Part shown: in pieces, positions 60,838-64,000 of the stretch
Layout: each line of letters begins with the position of its first letter
How positions within the stretch are numbered: the stretch's first letter is position 1
NCBI RefSeq assembly: GCF_030283145.1
Contig: NZ_JASNWE010000003.1
Location: 310,001 to 374,000, forward strand
Source of the DNA: Actinomadura xylanilytica
GTDB lineage: Bacteria; Actinomycetota; Actinomycetes; Streptosporangiales; Streptosporangiaceae
Length of the DNA stretch: 64,000 bases
Direction of reading: 5' to 3'
The notes under the pieces: model-generated
Databases searched by the model: none
Told to the model about the DNA's origin: nothing
What the model saw: only the letters and a program-made list of their open reading frames with translations
Translations under genes and position numbers: made by a program

Positions 60838-63179
60838 GCCGGCTCCTTCCGGATGAGGCCCTCCTCGTGGAGGCACCGATCTGTCCTGTCCTCCAGCACG
60901 CTCGCCTCGGCGATCACCAGGGGGTCGACCGGGGTGCGCAGCAGCGCCCGCGGCGAGCCGCGCACGCCCCGGCGCTCGAGCAGGCCGCGGGCGATCGCCT
61001 CGCGCTCGCGCGGCGGGAAGAACTCGAACGCCTGGCGCAGCGCGGGCAGCGCCACCAGGAAGTCCGTCGCGGCCAGCCCGGTGATCATCTCGTCGAGGAC
61101 GGTCAGCACGCCCGCCCCGCCCGCGCCCGCACCCGCTTTGACGTCGCCGTCCGCGCCCGCACCCGCGTCGCCGGCGCTCAGCACCTCGTCGCGGGCCAGC
61201 GCGAAGAGCCCGGCGAGCCAGTCGCCGAGGGTGCGCGGGCCGGACGCGCCCCGGACCGCCCGGACCGGGTCGGCGGCGACGCCGAGCGCCCAGCCGAGAC
61301 CGAAAGCGGCCCCGCGCAGATCGGGCGGGACGTCGGCGTTCACGCTGATCCGGGCGGCGACGCCGAGCGCCGCGTCCCGGTCGAGGCCGAGCGGCCCGGC
61401 GGCGTGCAGCAGCGCGTCGCGGGTCGCGGCGACCGCGCGCAGCCGGTCCAGGTCGGCCGGGGCCGGACCGCCGCGCACCCCCTCGATCAGCCAGAGCACC
61501 CGGGTGACGCAGCCCTCGACGACGGTGCCGAACAGCGGGCTGCGGGCGGTGCCGAGCAACCGGTCGTGCCGCCACAGGCCGAGCACGGTGCCGAGCACGT
61601 GCCCGAGCGCGCCGACGTCGGAGGCGCCCGCGATCCCGGCGGCGATCGTCTCGGCGATCCGGTCGGACTGGTCGCCGCAGCCGCTCAGCGCCGCGTCGAA
61701 CAGCACCGCGGCGAGCCGCTCCATGTCGGTGCCGGCGCCGGCCATCCGCTCCTCGAGCGCCGCCGCCGACGCGTCGGCGAGGGTCGCGCCGTACGCGCCC
61801 GCCTCGATCAGCGCGGACAGCCTCGGCCCGGCCGCGTCGCCCGGGTCGAGCCGCCAGCACTCCTCCAGCACCGGATCGGCGCCGGTGGACGGTCCGGACT
61901 GGCGTACGACGCCGGGGATGCGAAGCACCCGCAGCCGGTGCAGGACGCGGCTGCGCCTCAGGCCCCGCTCGTCGGTGAGCTTGAGGGCGACCGTCCCGGC
62001 CCGGTCGAGCCCGAGCCGTTCCAGCTCGGCCGCCGCGTCATGGACGAGCGGCGGAGCCGGGGTGCGCGGATGCAGCCGGCCGACGCGGTCGCCGCTGAGC
62101 ACGCCGACCATCTCGGCCACGACCGGATGCGCGCCGGGCGTGAGCGGGCCGCGGTCGGTCCACGGGAGCGGCTGTTCGAGGTCGTCGGTGATGAGCGCGG
62201 CGACCAGGCCGTCCAGCAGGTCGGTGCGGGCCGGGGAGCCGTGGCCGCGCAGCCGGGCCAGGCCCTCGGTGAGGGTCCGCGCGGCGATGAGGTCGGCGGT
62301 CGAGACCACCTGCCGGCGCTCGCGGAGCCGTGCCACCACGATCTCGGTGAGGCCGTTCGCCGCCGCCTTCGGGCCGTCCTCCCAGAGCCGCTGGTAGTAC
62401 TCGGGCGACGGCATGCCCGACTGGTAGCCGGTGAACGAGTCGAGCCGCCGGAACGAGTACGGCACCAGGAACCCGCCGCCGGCCGCGCCGTCCGGCGGAC
62501 TCGGTACCTCGGGCCACGCGGTGTCGCCCGTGTCGCCCGCGGTGGCGGCGAGGGTCTGGAGCGCGGGCTTGTGGAAGCCGCCGGTGACGACCACGACCGG
62601 CCGGTCGCCGGCGTCGGCCTCCGCCGCCCTGATCCAGCGCGCCATGTACGCCTCGCGGGCGGTGTCGTCCGGGCCCGCGGGCGACTCGCCGCGAACCAGG
62701 TCGAAGTAGGACGCGAGCCGTTCCTCCAGGTCGCCGTCCTGCTCGACCTCGAACAGGTGGTCCCAGAGGGTGTCGGTGTTGTCGACCGCGAAACTGCGGC
62801 ACAGCCGCGCGCTGACCTCGGCGTACCTCTCGTCGGCGTCGGCGTAGCGGTTGCGCCGCTCGGAGAACGCCGGATGCCACGCGGGCAGGTCGATGAACCG
62901 CACCTCGGCGCCGCACGCCCGGCCGGCCGTCAGCGCCACCCACTCGGGCGAGTAGGCGCAGAACGGCGACCAGGACGCGTGCACCCGCTCCGCGTCCCGG
63001 TAGTAGCTGAAGATCGCCACCGGCAGGTCGTGGCCGAGCAGCAGCTCGTCCAGCCGCCCGCTGAAGTCGGCGGGCCCCTCGACCAGCACGTGCGCGGGAC
63101 GGAGCCGCTCGATGGTGCGGGCGACCAGCCCCGCGCAGGCGGGGCTGTGGTGCCGGACCCCGATGAAGGTGACCGCCAT
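60834..63179 (-). CDS. DUF5682-family protein
   Basis: A 781-residue protein. The N-terminus 'FIGVRHHSPACAGLVARTIERLRPAHVLVEGP' is the family opening, and 'RFIDLPAWHPAFSERRNRYADADERY' follows near residue 95. 'VVVVTGGFHKPAL' is near 200. The family accompanies MoxR and vWA proteins and has no established function; the His-rich opening hints at an enzyme related to TraB/ChaN-like folds, which I cannot prove. The end overlaps the vWA start, and the start overlaps the MoxR stop (ATG within TGATG). Confidence 0.82.
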   Translation of the reverse strand: MAVTFIGVRHHSPACAGLVARTIERLRPAHVLVEGPADFSGRLDELLLGHDLPVAIFSYYRDAERVHASWSPFCAYSPEWVALTAGRACGAEVRFIDLPAWHPAFSERRNRYADADERYAEVSARLCRSFAVDNTDTLWDHLFEVEQDGDLEERLASYFDLVRGESPAGPDDTAREAYMARWIRAAEADAGDRPVVVVTGGFHKPALQTLAATAGDTGDTAWPEVPSPPDGAAGGGFLVPYSFRRLDSFTGYQSGMPSPEYYQRLWEDGPKAAANGLTEIVVARLRERRQVVSTADLIAARTLTEGLARLRGHGSPARTDLLDGLVAALITDDLEQPLPWTDRGPLTPGAHPVVAEMVGVLSGDRVGRLHPRTPAPPLVHDAAAELERLGLDRAGTVALKLTDERGLRRSRVLHRLRVLRIPGVVRQSGPSTGADPVLEECWRLDPGDAAGPRLSALIEAGAYGATLADASAAALEERMAGAGTDMERLAAVLFDAALSGCGDQSDRIAETIAAGIAGASDVGALGHVLGTVLGLWRHDRLLGTARSPLFGTVVEGCVTRVLWLIEGVRGGPAPADLDRLRAVAATRDALLHAAGPLGLDRDAALGVAARISVNADVPPDLRGAAFGLGWALGVAADPVRAVRGASGPRTLGDWLAGLFALARDEVLSAGDAGAGADGDVKAGAGAGGAGVLTVLDEMITGLAATDFLVALPALRQAFEFFPPREREAIARGLLERRGVRGSPRALLRTPVDPLVIAEASVLEDRTDRCLHEEGLIRKEPA

Positions 63180-64000
63180 CAGCCGGGCAGCAGGTTGCGG
63201 GCGGCGTGCAGCGCCTTCCACTGCTCGCCGGAACGGCGCGACGCCTGCTGCTCGAGGTAGCGGCGCAGCCGCACGAGGTCGTCGGCGCTGTCCTTGGCGG
63301 CGGTCCCGGCCAGGCACTCCACGATGTCGGCGGCCCGGCCCTGCTCACCGCGCAGGAACCACCCGCGGATGCCGACCGCGTGCGCGACCGACACCGCCTC
63401 GGCGGTGCTCATCACCGTCGTCAGCCGGTCCATCGACTGCCCGTTGGCGGCCGTCCCGGTGCGCAGCTCGCGGAACGCGGTGACCAGCACCTCCAGTACG
63501 TCGCGGCGCGGCGGCACCCCGACGCCGGACTGCTCCAGCAGCGCGGCGGCCTCGGTCTCGACCAGGTCGAGCTCGGTCGCGAAGTCGGCGATCGGGAACA
63601 CCGTCTCGAAGTTGAACCGGCGCTTGAGCGCCGCGCTCATCTCGTTGACGCCCCGGTCGCGGGTGTTGGCGGTCGCGATGATGTTGAACCCCTCGCGGGC
63701 GAAGACCATCGCGTCCGGGCCGGTCAGCTCGGGAATCGCCAGCACCCGGTCCGACAGCGGCGACAGCAGCGAGTCCTGCACCTCCAGCGGGCAGCGGGTG
63801 ATCTCCTCGAACCGGACCGCCTTGCCGCCGGCCATGCCGTCGAGCAGCGGCGCGGGCACCAGGGAGCGGGTGGAGGGGCCCTCGGACACCAGCAGCGCGT
63901 AGTTCCAGGAGTACTTGATCTGGTCCTCGGTGGTGGCCGCGCCGCCCTGGATAGTCAGCGTCGAGTCGCCGCTGACCGCCGCGGCGATCAGCTCCGACAG
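63179..64000 (-). CDS. MoxR-type AAA ATPase, 5' end outside window
   Basis: The 273 visible codons are the C-terminal part; the frame is open to the right edge. 'VRFEEITRCPLEVQDSLLSPLSDR', 'FNIIATANTRDRGVNEMSAALKRRFNFE' (sensor 1 and arginine finger region) and the helical lid with 'GWFLRGEQGRAADIVECL' are clear. The Walker A lies outside. Together with the DUF5682, vWA and SWIM genes it forms an overlapped operon, distinct from the first MoxR-vWA operon 10 kb to the left. Confidence 0.84.
   Translation of the reverse strand: MSELIAAAVSGDSTLTIQGGAATTEDQIKYSWNYALLVSEGPSTRSLVPAPLLDGMAGGKAVRFEEITRCPLEVQDSLLSPLSDRVLAIPELTGPDAMVFAREGFNIIATANTRDRGVNEMSAALKRRFNFETVFPIADFATELDLVETEAAALLEQSGVGVPPRRDVLEVLVTAFRELRTGTAANGQSMDRLTTVMSTAEAVSVAHAVGIRGWFLRGEQGRAADIVECLAGTAAKDSADDLVRLRRYLEQQASRRSGEQWKALHAARNLLPG

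Noticed and set aside
57803..63260. Long plus-strand frames over the second MoxR-vWA module
   Set aside because: Antisense to strongly supported genes with known motifs; they lack any motif.

Overview
The window is very GC-rich DNA (I judge about 73%, not computed) with densely packed genes, many start/stop overlaps of the ATGA or GTGA type and frequent GTG starts. This fits a mycelial actinobacterium. The gene content (DinB/mycothiol-type enzyme, TerD and Spo0M proteins, cytochrome bc-type QcrB, GPP34 protein, a Gly-Cys-Val tRNA cluster, high-affinity-type hydrogenase accessory genes) supports this. A Streptosporangiales/Thermomonosporaceae-like organism is my best guess, by inference only.

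Layout. (1) 1-6837: the accessory end of a [NiFe]-hydrogenase locus: a conserved locus protein, maturation protease, a 34-residue membrane peptide, HypA, HypC, HypD, HypE, and convergent HypF. HypB and the structural subunits are not in the window. (2) 6896-18321: mixed housekeeping and accessory genes: a two-component flavin oxidoreductase, Nudix, SDR-DUF2867, DinB, a large ATPase-LuxR regulator, a permease remnant, a TDT transporter with divergent LysR gene, YceI and Usp. (3) 18490-24300: a CHAP protein, tRNA-Gly/Cys/Val, GPP34, and a secreted subtilase-like protein with an FG-GAP propeller. (4) 24417-28463: P450 with a palindromic operator, a broken ClpX-type zinc-finger gene, Spo0M, TerD, and a TetR regulator whose palindrome covers its own start. 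(5) 28473-41313: a catabolic locus around a divergent IclR regulator. It combines an N-acyl-D-amino-acid deacylase, a CUT1-type ABC importer, an aldehyde dehydrogenase, and both L- and D-type hydroxy-amino-acid aldolases. (6) 41750-46705: STAS protein, a solitary QcrB-type cytochrome b, an SDR and an MreB-like protein.

(7) 46831-54769 is the most unusual part. A tRNA-like element with good acceptor, D and T arms but no foldable anticodon arm sits 20 bases before a tightly overlapped six-gene operon: zinc-ribbon SDR without the catalytic Tyr, leucine-rich-repeat protein, ankyrin protein, MoxR-type AAA ATPase, vWA protein with an HExxH motif, and MBL hydrolase. (8) 54853-57582 is a four-gene membrane-lipid module (CDP-alcohol phosphotransferase, CdsA-like, PlsC-like, methyltransferase) resembling the E. 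coli ynbABC arrangement, with a TetR-type operator upstream. (9) 57617-64000, on the minus strand, is a second and different MoxR-vWA module (MoxR, DUF5682, vWA, SWIM zinc finger) that runs off the right edge.

Starts were chosen by ribosome-binding sites, overlaps and family length. All family names are from reading motifs, without database searches.
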